Assembly (NCBI RefSeq): GCF_029407905.1 | Contig: NC_073628.1 | Location: 48,753,501 to 48,817,500, forward strand | Source of the DNA: Bubalus kerabau | Taxonomy: Eukaryota; Chordata; Mammalia; Artiodactyla; Bovidae | Direction of reading: 5' to 3' | DNA: 64,000 nucleotides | Part shown: in pieces, positions 12,620 through 24,248 of the stretch | Layout: each line of letters starts with the position of its first letter | How positions within the stretch are numbered: the stretch's first letter is position 1 | The notes under the pieces: generated by a model | Told to the model about the DNA's origin: nothing | Database searches by the model: none | Seen by the model: only the letters and a program-made list of their open reading frames with translations | Position numbers and translations under genes: made by a program

Positions 12620-13208
12620 TAATTGTATATTGCTGGATAACACATTAGCATACTTTAGCATCTTAACACAACACAAATGTGTTATCTCACAGTTTCTGCT
12701 AGAGTCTAGCCTATTCTAGTTAGGTCATCTGCTTGGAATCTCAAAAGGCTGAAATTAAGGTACCTGCTAATTGACTAGGAAAAAAAAAATCCACTCACAG
12801 ATTTTCTTGGGTTGACAGAAGAACTCATTTTCTGGTGGTGGTAAGACTGAGGTCTCCATTTTCTTGCTGTCAATTGGAGGATGCTGTCAGCTCCTAAAGC
12901 AGTTTATTCCTTCACAGCTAGTAGGAAGGTGTTTGCTGCTGCTTTCAATATCTCCTTTTTTTTTTTTTTTTTAACATATTGTTATCTCAGGCTCACCCAG
13001 AATGATCTCCTTTTAATTAACTCAACTGATTAGGGAACTTAATTATAACAGCAAAATCCCTTCTGCCTTACAAGGTAAAGTGATTATAGACTGATATTTC
13101 GTAGTATGTACATGCTCCTTCCACCATGAAGAGGAGATCGTGCAGGGTGCAATTCATCAGAAGGCAAGAGCCTTAGAGGCTCTCTTAGACTTCTGCCTAT
13201 CACACTGA
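12620..13208 (+). repeat. Old mammalian interspersed repeat, family not named
   Basis: Hallmark strings of a common old mammalian repeat are visible: an aacacaaatgtgttatctca start region, gctgaaattaaggtacc, actgaggtctccattttct, and an end at agacttctgcctatcacac. The spacing is consistent with a single element of about 590 bp, interrupted by a T-run at 12956-12973. I recognise the consensus but cannot assign the name with confidence. Strand is nominal. Confidence 0.5.
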
Positions 13209-13397
13209 GGAGGAAGATTATGAATGGAAATCAAAGCCTTATCAGAAGATGTGATTGCCCAGGAAAGAAGAAAATTACAAAAGCAGCACAGAAAAGATTT
13301 AACACAGGAACAGAAAATTAATGACTAGATAGACAGATATGATTTAATTCATCTTAAGGTACTCAAATCCATAGGACACACCTCAATTTTCAATCCC

Positions 13398-13452
13398 ATT
13401 GTTGTAGTTTTTCCTGTCAGACTCTTTGTGACCCCATGGACCACAGCACGCT
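13398..13452 (-). mobile_element. Short BovB/Bov-tA tail fragment
   Basis: Only the segment around gactctttgtgaccccatgg plus the cagcacgc side is present, which fits either a BovB 3' end or a SINE body. Confidence 0.55.
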
Positions 13453-14401
13453 TAAATCCCATACAGTTTTATTTTTGAAATGTAGGTAGCAAGAAAGATG
13501 TCTAACAAAGAAAGTACAAAGCAAATAAAGTGATTTCCCATTTCAAATTTCATTTCCCCTGTTCTTTTTCACTGTGAGAGAAGCTCTGTACAAACACTCA
13601 TCTTTGTTTCTTCATTCTGCTGGAGCTGCTCCAAGTCTCCCAATTTTAGGTGAGGATTTTGAGACCCTCAACTGTCATAACAGTACAACAAAAGGCTGAT
13701 GTCTGCTAAGTATAGAGAACTGTCTCACAGTCTCTGCGATAATTCTCCCATTTATACAGCCTAGACTCTCAACCTCATTTTAAACAACAGTACCAAACTG
13801 TATTTGTGAACCTCCCCCAACCTGCTTTTCTAAACATTTTTCCACTGTTATTTTTTATAAAAATGTCTTTACTTCAATTAGCATTTCCATCACTGAAAAC
13901 ATTTACTGAAGCAGTGGTTCTTTGAGGTTATACTTCATAGAGATCACTTCAGGATGGGATTGTTGGGCTATGAGAGATCTCGATGAGGTCATATAGATCA
14001 TCCTCTTGTTTCCAAGCAACCCCCTTAAAGATAACCACCTTATTACAGAAATCACTCCCCAAAAGGAAATTACAACAGCCATGCCTTCAGAAACTTATTT
14101 CTGTGTTTAATTACCCTTGCAGTTAAGGACCTCTTGCACAAGTCTCTCTGGACATGTAGAACAGCTGGTAACCACACTCCTTATAATGGCTGTTCATAAA
14201 TCTGCAACCTTTTCTTAAGTCATCTTCATTATCTCTCTTACAGAGTATCCAACTGTACTCTATGTTTAATAGAATGTTTAATAGTCAACTTTAAACATCT
14301 TGAGCATTCAAGAACCAGGCTTTTGGCAAATTCATAAATGATGTCAAATCTAAATTCTTTTACATTTAAAGGAAATACAAATTAAAGATGAAGTAAGATG
14401 G
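13453..14401. other. No gene; unassigned spacer
   Basis: No coding signal. A weak similarity to MER5-type DNA transposon ends (gcagtggttctttgag near 13912) is too diverged to call. Confidence 0.4.
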
Positions 14402-14463
14402 TGCTGCTGTCTATAGGGTCTCACAGAGTCGGACACGACTGAAGCGATTTAGCAGCAGCAGCA
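14402..14463 (+). mobile_element. Bov-A2 3' terminal fragment
   Basis: Only the last ~60 bp (ctgtctatagggtctcaca to the (gca)n tail) are present. Confidence 0.75.
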
Positions 14464-15352
14464 CCATGCAAACCAACTGTTCACCTAATTATGTCTTTCT
14501 AGCAGCTTAAGTACCCAAAGTCATGGTCAGAAGCCATGCACGAAAAGCCATAACTATATGATTACTGTTCTCATCATCTTCTCATCTTATCTGAGAACTA
14601 TTTTCACTTCCTTTTTGGAATGCTTCTTTTGTAAGAGATCTGGGTTGCAGAAAAATATGGTCAATGTGACATTGGCACTTAGCAATTCTCTGCTGCTCTT
14701 TTTAGTCTTCTGATTGAATAAGTAATCGATAGGGTAGAATTCAGCGCCTTTCTTCCAACATTATCTCAGACTGGTCATGAATACATACATATATTTAAAA
14801 ATCACTATGCTTTAATTTCTCTGTAAAATGTCAATTTTCATCATTTTTAATCTGTTTATTTCTGTCAATATTGCAAGTGCTCCACACAATAACCATTATA
14901 GCCTGTTATGCCTACTCTCCATAGAAGCTGTTAAAATTGACAGCCACATCTCAGTCAGAACTTCCTAAATACTCTTTTTTGGCTGGGTGTCAACACTGTC
15001 CAATTGATTTTTCTTTGTTTCTACTAATTCTGAACAAGATAGTGAACTACTAAAATTCAGTCCAGGCTATCTTCTTATTTATATAATCAGGGACTCGCTA
15101 TTCTCATCAATATTGAGGTAGCGAACAAAGCTTACTGAAAAGTATAATTCTGTTTCAGTACAAGCATTGGACTGTATTCAGAATTCTAAATTTCAAATAT
15201 TTTAAAGCACTTTTTTAAAAATAGAAAGTGGCATATTTTGAAGAAATCTATTCATATAGGAGAAATATTATTTTTAGATACCCTTTTCTCTTTTTGCACT
15301 AATTTGCATGTCTCTGAATGCTAGTGTTTGTAAATTGAATAAATATATATAA
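14464..15352. other. No recognisable gene or repeat
   Basis: AT-rich spacer, no open frame of note. Confidence 0.45.
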
Positions 15353-15559
15353 GGTGCTTAGTCACTCAGTTGTGTCTGACTCTTTGTGACTCAATGGACT
15401 GTGGCCCGCCAGCTCTGCTGTCCATTGGATTCTCCAGGCAAGAAAACTGGAGTGGGTTGCCATTTCCTTCTCCAGGGGCTCTTCCCAACCCAGGGATCAA
15501 ACCCAGATCTCCCTCACTGCAGACAAATTCTTTACCAGCTGAGCCACCAGGGTAGCCCA
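15353..15559 (-). mobile_element. Bov-tA SINE
   Basis: Complete body and reverse-complement tRNA head (gagccaccagggtagccc at 15541-15558). Surrounded by AT-rich microsatellite sequence that hides any target duplication. Confidence 0.9.
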
Positions 15560-15612
15560 TATATTTATATACACACATGTATATGTGCACATACACACAT
15601 TTGTGTGCATGT

Positions 15613-16393
15613 GTGTGCTAAGTTAAGTCTCACTGTCTGCAATCTCATGTACTGAAGACCACCAGGCTCCTCTATCCATAAGATTTCCCAGGCAACATGG
15701 AAGAAACCTAGATGTCCATCAGCAGATGAATGGATAAGAAAACTGTGGTACATATACACAATGGAGTATTACTCAGTCATTAAAAAGAATACATTTGAAT
15801 CAGTTCTAATGAGGTGGATGAAACTGGAGCCTATTATACAGAGTGAAGTAAGCCAGAAAGAAAAACACCAATACCGTATACTAAAGCATATATATGGAAT
15901 TTAGAAAGATGGTAACGATAACCCTGTATGCGAGACAGCATAAGAGACACAGATGTATAGAACAGTCTTTTGGACTCTGTGGGAGAGGAAGGGGGGGAAT
16001 GATTTGGGAGAATCATGTTTTAATGTATAATATTATATAAGAAATGAATCGCCAATCCAGGTTCGATGCAGGATACAAGAAGCTTGGGGCTGGTGCACTG
16101 GGATGACCCAGAGGGATGGTATGGGGAGGGAGGTGGGAGGGGGGTTCAGGATAGGGAATACGTGTACACCCATGGTGGATGCATGTTGATGTATGGCAAA
16201 ACCAATACAATATTGTAAAATAAAATAATAATAATAATAATAAATAAAAAAAAAAAAAAGATTTCCCAGGCAAGATACTAGAGTGGGTTGCCATTTCCTC
16301 CTCAAGGGAATCTTCCTTAGCCAGGAATTGAATCCATATCTCTTGCATCTCCTGCACTCAGGAGGTGGCAGGCAGATTCTTTACCACTGAACC
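15613..16393 (-). mobile_element. Bov-tA SINE split by an L1
   Basis: The left part (15613-15695) holds the start of the body; the right part (16274-16393) holds the rest of the body and a diverged tRNA head. The two halves join exactly when the intervening L1 and one TSD copy are removed. Confidence 0.9.
15696..16258 (+). mobile_element. L1-BT 3' end, recent 5'-truncated insertion
   Basis: Begins in the ORF2 C-terminus (the NLDVHQQMNG region), passes through the bovine L1 3' UTR, and ends in a (taa)n/A-rich tail at 16220-16258. The 15-bp duplication agatttcccaggcaa at 15681-15695 and 16259-16273 belongs to the host SINE. The dates are therefore ordered: SINE first, then this L1. Confidence 0.96.
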
Positions 16394-16439
16394 ATATGTA
16401 CACATATATATGTATATATGTATTTAATTTTACTTTCCT

Positions 16440-16760
16440 CTGAATTGTCTATTTTCTTGAGTTATTGCTCATTTTACTAATTTGTTAGAGCTTTATTTAT
16501 GTGCCATTTAAGTTGCAAACATATTTTCCAAACAATGGCCTATCAGTTTTTTTCATGTTGTCTTTTGCCATACAAACTTTAAATGTTACACTTCCTTATA
16601 TAAGCATATTTTATTACAGATTTTGAACATCTTATTTGGTCAATAAAATCACTTCTATTATTGGGTACATCATGTAACATCTTAGATGTTTTTCTAAACT
16701 GTCATTATGTACATGACTATGTTAGAAGGACATACATAATCTATTTCAAATTTAGGTTTG
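16440..16760 (-). mobile_element. Old L1 ORF2 fragment (tentative)
   Basis: The order gttagagctttatttatg, gttgcaaacatattttcc, gtcttttgccatacaaac follows the complement of old L1 ORF2 C-terminal sequence. Diverged; boundaries uncertain. Confidence 0.45.
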
Positions 16761-16801
16761 CACATGAGTGATAATAGGAATATAATTTTATTTTTATAAT
16801 G

Positions 16802-17453
16802 GTTAATCACTTCATGGGAAATAGATGGGGAAACAGTGGTCAGACTTTATTTTGGGGGGCTCCAAAATCACTGCAGATGGTGACTGCAGCCTTGAAATTA
16901 AAAGACGCTTATTCCTTGGAAGAAAAATTATGACCAACCTAGATAGCATATTGAAAAGCAGAGACATTACTTTGCCAGCAAAGGTCCGTCTAGTCAAGGC
17001 TATGGTTTTTCCAGTGGTCATGTATGGATGTGAGAGTTGGACTGTGAAGAAGGCTGAGCACTGAAGAATTGATGCTTTTGAACTGTGGTGTTGGAGAAGA
17101 CTCTTGAGAGTCCCATGGACTGCAAGGAGATCCAACCAGTCCATTCTGAAGGAGATCAGCCCTGGGATTTCTTTGGAAGGAATGATGCTAAAGCTGAAAC
17201 TCCAGTACTTTGGCCACCACATGCGAAGAGTTGACTTATTGGAAAAGACTCTGATGCTGGGAGGGATTGGGGACATGAGGAGAAGGGGATAACAGAGGAT
17301 GAGATGGCTGGATGGCATCACCGACTCGATGGACATGAGTCTGAGTGAACTCCGGGAGTTGATGATGGACAGGGAGGCCTGGCGTGCTATGATTCATGGG
17401 GTCGCAAAGAGTTGTACACGACTGAGCGACTCAGCTGAACTGAACTGAACTGA
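16802..17453 (+). mobile_element. BovB LINE 3' end
   Basis: Begins at the TSWEIDGETV region downstream of the RT and ends in (gaact)n at about 17433-17450. Open pieces of the C-terminal frame occur at 16825-17064 and 17104-17292, separated by a TGA at 17062-17064. Confidence 0.93.
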
Positions 17454-17657
17454 ATCATTTCTTAAGTGAATCATCATTTTCCCATTGAGTTTAACTATTA
17501 TCTCAATTATACACTAAATAATCAATTATATTAGATTTATTGCCAGAGTCTCTACTGTGTTGTTTTATTGTGTACTTGTTGTTATTTTGCTGACTTTCAT
17601 GCCATTATAATATTAATTTTACTATGGTGCATTTACAAAAGTTTCTGTATTAAGTAA

Positions 17658-17785
17658 AGCAAAGTGTTAGTCACTCAGTTGTATTAGATTCTTTGCAACC
17701 CCATGGACTGTAGCCTGCCAGGCTCCCCTGTCCAGATGAGTCTCCAGGCAAGAATACTAGAGTGGGTTGCCATGCTCTTCTTCAA
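17658..17785 (-). mobile_element. Bov-tA SINE, head missing
   Basis: Body only, ending at gttgccatgctcttctt. Diverged relative to the younger copies. Confidence 0.8.
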
Positions 17786-17936
17786 AGCCAAGCAAATCCC
17801 CTCCTATTTCTCCTTTCTACTTTTTATAATTTTCTTTGTTTTTCTTGGGCATTTATTCTTACATACACATTTTAAAAATCATTTTATCTATTTCAAAGAC
17901 AAAGTATCTTCCCAAGAAAATCTTCAGTTTGCTAAT

Positions 17937-18145
17937 TGTTGTTGCTCTTGTTTAGCTACTAAGTCATTTCTGACTCCTTGCAACCCTATGGACTGTAGAC
18001 TGTCAGGGTCCTCTATCCATAGGATTTCCAGGCAAGAATACTGAAATGAGTTGCCATTTCCTTCTCAAAGTGATCTTCCAAACCCAAGGACTGAACTTGC
18101 ATCTCCTGCACTGGAAGGGGAATTCTTTACCATTGAGCCACCCAG
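17937..18145 (-). mobile_element. Bov-tA SINE, older copy
   Basis: Body plus reverse-complement tRNA head, with more substitutions than neighbours. Its end (agccacccag) was the target of the BovB that follows. Confidence 0.85.
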
Positions 18146-19341
18146 TTCAGTTCAGTTCAGTCTCTCAGTCGTGTCCGACTCTGCGACCCCATGTACTGCA
18201 ACACGCCAGGCATCCCTATCCATCACCAACTCCCGGAGTCCACCCAGACCCATGTCTATTGAGTCGATGATGCCATCCAACCATCTCATCCTCTGTCGTC
18301 CCCTTCTCCTCCTGCCCTCAATCTTTCCCAGCATCAGGGTCTTTCCCAATGAGTCAGCTGTTCATATCAGGTGGCCAAATTATTGGAGTTTCAGCTTCAA
18401 CATCAGTCCTTCCAATGAACATCCAGGACTGATATCCTTTAGGATGGACTGGTTGGATCTCCTTGCAGTCCAAGGGACTCTCAAGAGTCTTCTCCAACAC
18501 CACAGATCAAAAGCATCAATTCTTCGGCACTCAGCTTTCTTTATAGTCCAACTCTCACATCCATACATGACCACTGGAAGAACCATAGCCTTGACTAGAC
18601 GGACCATTGTTGGCAAAGTAATGTCTCTGCTTTTTAATATGCTGTCTAGGTTGGTCATAACTTTCCTTCGAAGGAGTAAGTGTCTTTTAATTTCATGGCT
18701 GCAATCATCATCTGCTGTGATTTTGGAACCCAGAAAAATAAAGTCAGCCACTGTTTCCAATGTTTCCCCATCTATCTGCCATGAAGTGATGGGACCAGAT
18801 GCCATGATCTTCATTTTCTCAATGTTGAGCTTTAAGCCAACTTTTTCACTCTCCTCATTCACTTTCATCAAGAGACTTTTGAGTTCCTCTTCACTTTCTG
18901 CCATAAGGGTGGTGTCATCTGTATATCTGAGGTTATTGATATTTCTCCCGGCAATCTTGATTCCAGCTTGTGCTTCTTCCAGCCCAGCGTTTCTCATGAT
19001 ATACTCTGCATAGAAATTAAATAAGCAGGGTAACAATATACAGCCTTGACATACTCCTTTTCCTATTTGGAACCAGTCTGTTGTTCCATGTCCAGTTCTA
19101 ACTGTTGCTTCCTGACCTGCATACAGGTTTCTCAAGAGTCAGGTCAGGTGGTCTGGTACCCATCTCTTTCAGAATTTCCCATAGTTTATTGTGATCCACA
19201 TAGTCAAAGGCTTTGGCATAGTCAATAAAGCAGAAATAGATGTTTTTCTGGAACTCTCTTGCTTTTTCCATGATCCAGAGAATGTTGGCAATTTGATCTC
19301 TTGTTCCTCTGTCTTTTCTAAAACCACCTTGAACATCTGAA
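18146..19341 (-). mobile_element. BovB LINE, 1.2 kb, with TSD
   Basis: Minus-strand copy, truncated in the RT fingers, 3' tail (agttc)n at 18146-18162. A 10-bp duplication, agccacccag, lies at 18136-18145 and 19342-19351. A 320-codon plus-strand frame at 18051-19013 is purely antisense to it. Confidence 0.95.
18380..19135 (-). pseudogene. BovB RT/C-terminal open frame, 251 codons
   Basis: Longest sense-strand BovB frame in the window. It holds the motif B region GCILLPCLFN (residues 31-40) and YTDD at 71-74 in place of YADD, then the connection region and the conserved ESWTIKKAECRRIDAF segment. The alanine-to-threonine change in the catalytic box and the missing endonuclease mean it cannot act alone. 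Confidence 0.9.
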
Positions 19342-19351
19342 AGCCACCCAG

Positions 19352-19862
19352 AAAGCTCTCAGTTTACTAATTAGCAGATAACTAAATTAATATATTAACT
19401 TTTGTGAAAATTAATATTTAATATCTCCATTCTAAACATAAGGCATTGCTTTATTGTTTCTCAATAAAAGAATTTATATCCTGTATTTTTAATTTAATTT
19501 ATTCTTAAATGCATATAGTCTTTGTTACTAATATGGATAGATTTTTCCATGTCTTTTTCCTGCTTTTTACTTAATTGAAAAATAGCTTTGAATTTTATAT
19601 ATTCTTAAGTTCATTAGTATTGGAAATTTTCTTATTGGTTCACATGGCTTTAAACTAAAATCTCTTGGCTTTCCTAGGTATAAAATATAAAAATAAATCA
19701 CTTTACTTTCTCTCTTATTTTTTTCTTCTTTAAAGTGATGATAATATCTATCAATATTATATAAGGTATCTATGAGGAATAAAATAATTAGAATATATAA
19801 GACATTTTGAACAGCACCTAACAAGCTAGTCCTTAAAAAAACAGCTATTTAAGGCAATATTA
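19352..19862. other. AT-rich spacer, nothing recognised
   Basis: Very AT-rich. An 85-codon minus-strand frame at 19567-19824 is low-complexity hydrophobic/lysine-rich and not convincing. Confidence 0.45.
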
Positions 19863-20073
19863 GTGAAGTGAAGTCGCTCAGTTGTGTCTGACTCTTTGCA
19901 ACTACTCAGTGGTCTGTAGCCTGCAAGTCTCCTCCATCCATGGGATTTCCTAGGCAAGAGTACTGGAATGGGTTGACATTTCCTTCTCCAGGGTATCTTC
20001 CTGACCCAGGGATCGAACCCTGGCCTCCTGCCCTGTGGGCAGACGCTTTACCGTCTGAGCCACCAGGGGAGCA
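19863..20073 (-). mobile_element. Bov-tA SINE
   Basis: Body starts at agtgaagtgaagtcgctcag and ends with the complement of a well-kept tRNA head (gagccaccaggggagc). The inner head reads cgatcgaaccctgg-like sequence, showing a preserved B-box. Confidence 0.92.
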
Positions 20074-20080
20074 CATATTC

Positions 20081-20750
20081 AGTTCAGTTCAGTCGCTCAG
20101 TCGTGTCCGACTCTTTGCGACCCCATGAATCGCAGCATGCCAGGCCTCCCTGTTCATCATCAACTCCTAGAGTTCACTCAGACTCACATCCATCGAGTCA
20201 GTGATGCCATCCAGCTATCTCATCCTCTGTCGTCCCCTTCTCCTCTTGCCCCCAATCCCTCCCAGCATCAGGGTCTTTTCCAATGAGTCAACTCTTCGCA
20301 TGAGGTGGCCAAAGTACTGGAGTTTCAGCTTTAGCATCATTCCTTCCAAAGAAATCCCAGGGCTGATCTCCTTCAGAATGGACTGGTTGGATCTCCTTGC
20401 AATCCGAGGGACTCTCAAGAGTCTTCTCCAACACCACAGTTCAAAAGCATCAATTCTTCGGCACTCAGCCTTCTTCACAGTCCAACTCTCACATCCATAC
20501 ATGACCACAGGAAAAACCATAGCCTTAACTAGACGAACCTTTGTTGGCAAAGTAACGTCTCTGCTTTTGAATATACTATGTAGGTTGGTCATAACTTTCC
20601 TTCCAAGGAATAAACGTCTTTTAATTTCATGGCTGCAATCACCATCTGCAGTGATTTTGGAGCCCCAAAAAATAAAGCCTGACACTGTTTCCACTGTTTC
20701 CCCATCTATTTCCCATGAAGTGATGGGACCAGATGCTATGACCTTCATTT
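20081..20750 (-). mobile_element. BovB LINE 3' end
   Basis: Tail (agttc)n at 20081 followed by the complement of the C-terminal frame, open for 177 codons on minus at 20215-20748. The element is truncated right after the TSWEIDGETVETVSG segment. Confidence 0.94.
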
Positions 20751-22551
20751 AGGCATTCATAAATGATAAATGTATATCCATACACGAGGAGATTCAGTAG
20801 TCCCATTCATGGTTCTCTTTCTTGGCTAGATGGAAAAACAAACAAACAAAACCCTATACTCTTTGATTTGAAGCTTGTTTTGAATGTTATTGTTTTAAAA
20901 ATAAAAAGAAAAGCTGTTATCTAGAGTCATCAGGTTATTATTTTAAATTATTTTTTTAATTTTATTTTACTTTTAAACTTTACATAATTGTATTAGTTTT
21001 GCAAAGTATCAAAATGAATCCTCCACAGGTATACATGTGTTCCCCATCCTGAACCCTCCTCCCTCCACCTTCCCCATACCATCCCTCTGGGTCGTCCCAG
21101 TACACCAGCCCCAAGCATCCAGCATCGTGCATCGAACCTGGACTGGCAACTCGTTTCATACATGATATTTTACATGTTTCAATGCCATTCTCCCAAATCT
21201 TCCCACCCTCTCCCTCTCCCACAGAGTCCATAAAACTGTTCTATACATCAGTGTCTCTTTTGCTGTCTCGTACACAGGGTTATTGTTACCATCTTTCTAA
21301 ATTCCATATATATGCGTTAGTATACTGTATTGGTGTTTCTCTTTCTGGCTTACTTCACTCTGTATAATAGGCTCCAGTTTCATCCACCTCATTAGAACTG
21401 ATTCAAATGTATTCTTTTTAATGGCTGAGTAATACTCCATTGTGTATATGTACCACAGCTTTCTTATCCATTCATCTGCTGATGGACATCTAGGTTGCTT
21501 CCATGTCTGGCTATTATAAACAGTGCTGCGATGAACATTGGGGTACACGTGTCTCTTTCCCTTCTGGTTTCCTCAGTGTGTATGCCCAGCAGTGGGATTG
21601 CTGGATCATAAGGCAGTTCTATTTCCAGTTTTTTAAGGAATCTCCACACTGTTCTCCATAGTGGCTGTACTAGTTTGCATTCCCACCAACAGTGTAAGAG
21701 GGTTCCCTTTTCTCCACACCCTCTCCAGCATTTATTACTTGTAGACTTTTGGATTGCAGCCATTCTGACTGGTGTGAAATGGTACCTCATAGTGGTTTTG
21801 ATTTGCATTTCTCTGATAATGAGTGATGTTGAGCATCTTTTCATGTGTTTGTTAGCCATCTGGATGTCTTCTTTGGAGAAACGTCTATTTAGTTCTTTGG
21901 CCCATTTTTTGATTGGGTCATTTATTTTCTGGAGTTGAGCTGTAGGAGTTGCTTGTATATTCTCGAGATTAGTTGTTTGTCAGTTGCTTCATTTGCTATG
22001 ATCTTCTCCCATTCTGAAGGCTGTCTTTTCACCTTGCTAATGGTTTCCTTTGAAGTGCAGAAGCTTTTAAGGTTAATTAGGTCCCATTTGTTTATTTTTG
22101 CTTTTATTTCCAATATTCTGGGAGGTGGGTCATAGAGGATCCTGCTGTGATGTATTTCGGAGAGTGTTTTGCCTCTATTCTCCTGTAAGAGTTTTATAGT
22201 TTCTGGTCTTATGTTTAGATCTTTAATCCATTTTAAGTTTATTTTTGTGTATGGTGTTAGAAAGTGTTCTAGTTTCATGCTTTTACAAGTGGTTGACCAG
22301 TTTTCCCAGCACTACTTGTTAAAGAGATTGTCTTTAATCCATTGTATATTCTTGCCTCCTTTGTCAAAGATAAGGTGTCCATAGGTGCGTGGATTTATCT
22401 CTGGGCTTTCTATTTTGTTCCATTGATCTATATTTCTGTCTTTGTGCCAGTACCATACTGTCTTGATAACTGTGGCTTTGTAATAGAGCCTGAAGTCAGG
22501 TAGGTTGATTCCTCCAGTTCCATTCTTCTTTCTCAAGATCGCTCTGGCTAT

Positions 22552-23352
22552 TCAAGGTTTTTTGTATTTCCATACAAATTGTGAAATTATTTGTTCTAGC
22601 TCTGTGAAGAATACTGTTGGTAGCTTGATAGGGATTGCATTGAATCTATAAATTGCTTTGGGTAGTATACTCATTTTCACTATATTGATTCTTCCAATCC
22701 ATGAACATGGTATATTTCTCCATCTGTTAGTGTCCTCTTTGATTTCTTTCACCAGTGTTTTATAGTTTTCTATATATAGGTCTTTAGTTTCTTTAGGTAG
22801 ATATATTCCTAAGTATTTTATTCTTTCTGTTGCAATGGAGAATGGAATTGTTTCCTTAATTTCTCTTTCTGTTTTCTCATTATTAGTGTATAGGAATGCA
22901 AGGGATTTCTGTGTGTTGATTTTATATCCTGCAACTTTACTATAGTCATTGATTAGTTCAAGTAATTTTCTGGTGGAGTCTTTAGGGTTTTCTATGTAGA
23001 TGATCATGTCATCTGCAAATAGTGAGAGCTTTACTTCTTCTTTTCCAATTTGGATTCCTTTTATTTCTTTTTCTGCTCCAATTGCTGTGGCCAAAATTTC
23101 CAAAACTATGTTGAATTGTAATGGTGAAAGTGGGCACCCTTGTCTTGTTCCTGACTTTAGAGGAAATGCTTTCAATTTTTCACCATTGAGGATAATGTTT
23201 GCTGTGGGTTTGTCATATATAGCTTTTATTATGTTGAGGTATGTTCCTTCTATTCCTGCTTTCTGGAGAGTTTTTATCATAAATGGATGTTGAATTTTGT
23301 CAAAGGCTTTCTCTGCATCTATTGAGATAATCATATGGTTTTTTTTTTTCAA
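22552..23352 (-). pseudogene. L1 ORF2 reverse transcriptase fragment, 266 codons
   Basis: Carries IDAEKAFDKIQHP (residues 11-23, RT motif A), RQGCPLSPLQFN (70-81) and the catalytic FADD at 112-115 (complement of 23008-23019), then the thumb region. It ends at a stop after FVWKYKKP. Further ORF2 pieces follow in the same orientation at 22312-22536, 21922-22278 and 21464-21859, so the frame is broken by several stops. Confidence 0.93.
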
Positions 23353-23398
23353 TTTGTTAATGTGGTGTATTACATTGATTGATTTGCAGATATTGAAT

Positions 23399-24232
23399 AG
23401 AAATCATTCCACGCATCTTTTCTGACCACAATGCAGTAAGATTAGATCTCAATTACAGGAGAAAAACTATTAAAAAATCCAACATATGGAGGCTGAACAA
23501 CACGCTGCTGAATAACCAACAAATCACAGAAGAAATCAAAAAAGAAATCAAAATTTGCATAGAAACGAATGAAAATGAAAACACAACAACCCAAAACCTG
23601 TGGGACACAGTAAAAGGAGTCCTAAGGGGAAAGTTCATAGCAATACAGGCACACCTCAAGAAACAAGAAAAAAGTCAAATAAATAACCTACCTCTACACC
23701 TAAAGCAACTAGAGAAGGAAGAAATGAAGAACCCCAGGGTTAGTAGAAGGAAAGAAATCTTAAAAATTAGAGCAGAAATAAATGCAAAAGAAACAAAAGA
23801 GACCATAGCAAAAATCAACAAAACCAAAGCTGGTTTTTTGAAAGGATAAATAAAATTGACAAACCATTAGCCAGACTCATCAAGAAACAAAGGGAGAAAA
23901 ATCAAATCAATAAAATTAGAAATGAAAATGGAGAGATCACAACAGACAACACAGAAATACAAAGGATCATAAGAGAGTACTATCAACAATTATATGCCAA
24001 TAAAATGGGCAACGTGGAAGAAATGGACAAATTCTTAGAGAAGTACAACTTTCCAAAACTCGACCAGGAAGAAATAGAAAATCTTAACAGACCCATCACA
24101 AGCACGGAAATTGAAACTGTAATCAAAAATCTTCCAGCAAACAAAAGCCCAGGTCCAGACGGCTTCACAGCTGAATTCTACCAAAAATTTAGAGAAGAGC
24201 TAACACCTATCCTGCTCAAACTCTTCCAGAAA
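23399..24232 (+). pseudogene. Inverted L1 ORF2 segment (between endonuclease and RT)
   Basis: Sense on plus: the region after the endonuclease, up to NKSPGPDGFTAEFYQKF (about 24137-24190). The frame is broken (the open part is 24005-24250). The joint near 23396-23402 reads tattgaatagaaatcatt, where a few bases are shared by or unassignable to both sides. Confidence 0.92.
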
Positions 24233-24248
24233 TATTATTTTAAATTAT

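Larger units (their letters stand above)
20952..24232. mobile_element. L1-BT insertion with inverted 5' half (twin priming)
   Basis: A single insertion bounded by the 16-bp duplication tattattttaaattat at 20936-20951 and 24233-24248. From 20952 to about 23398 the L1 lies on minus: 3' T-run, 3' UTR, then ORF2. From about 23399 to 24232 an upstream ORF2 segment lies on plus. Compared with the copy at 58360-59880, some 230 bp between the two segments are missing. Inversion plus deletion at the joint plus long TSDs is the signature of twin priming during L1 integration. Confidence 0.95.

Noticed and set aside
18051..19013. 320-codon plus-strand open frame, the longest in the window
   Set aside because: Runs antisense through a BovB retrotransposon and starts inside a SINE; the same antisense frame recurs in other BovB copies.
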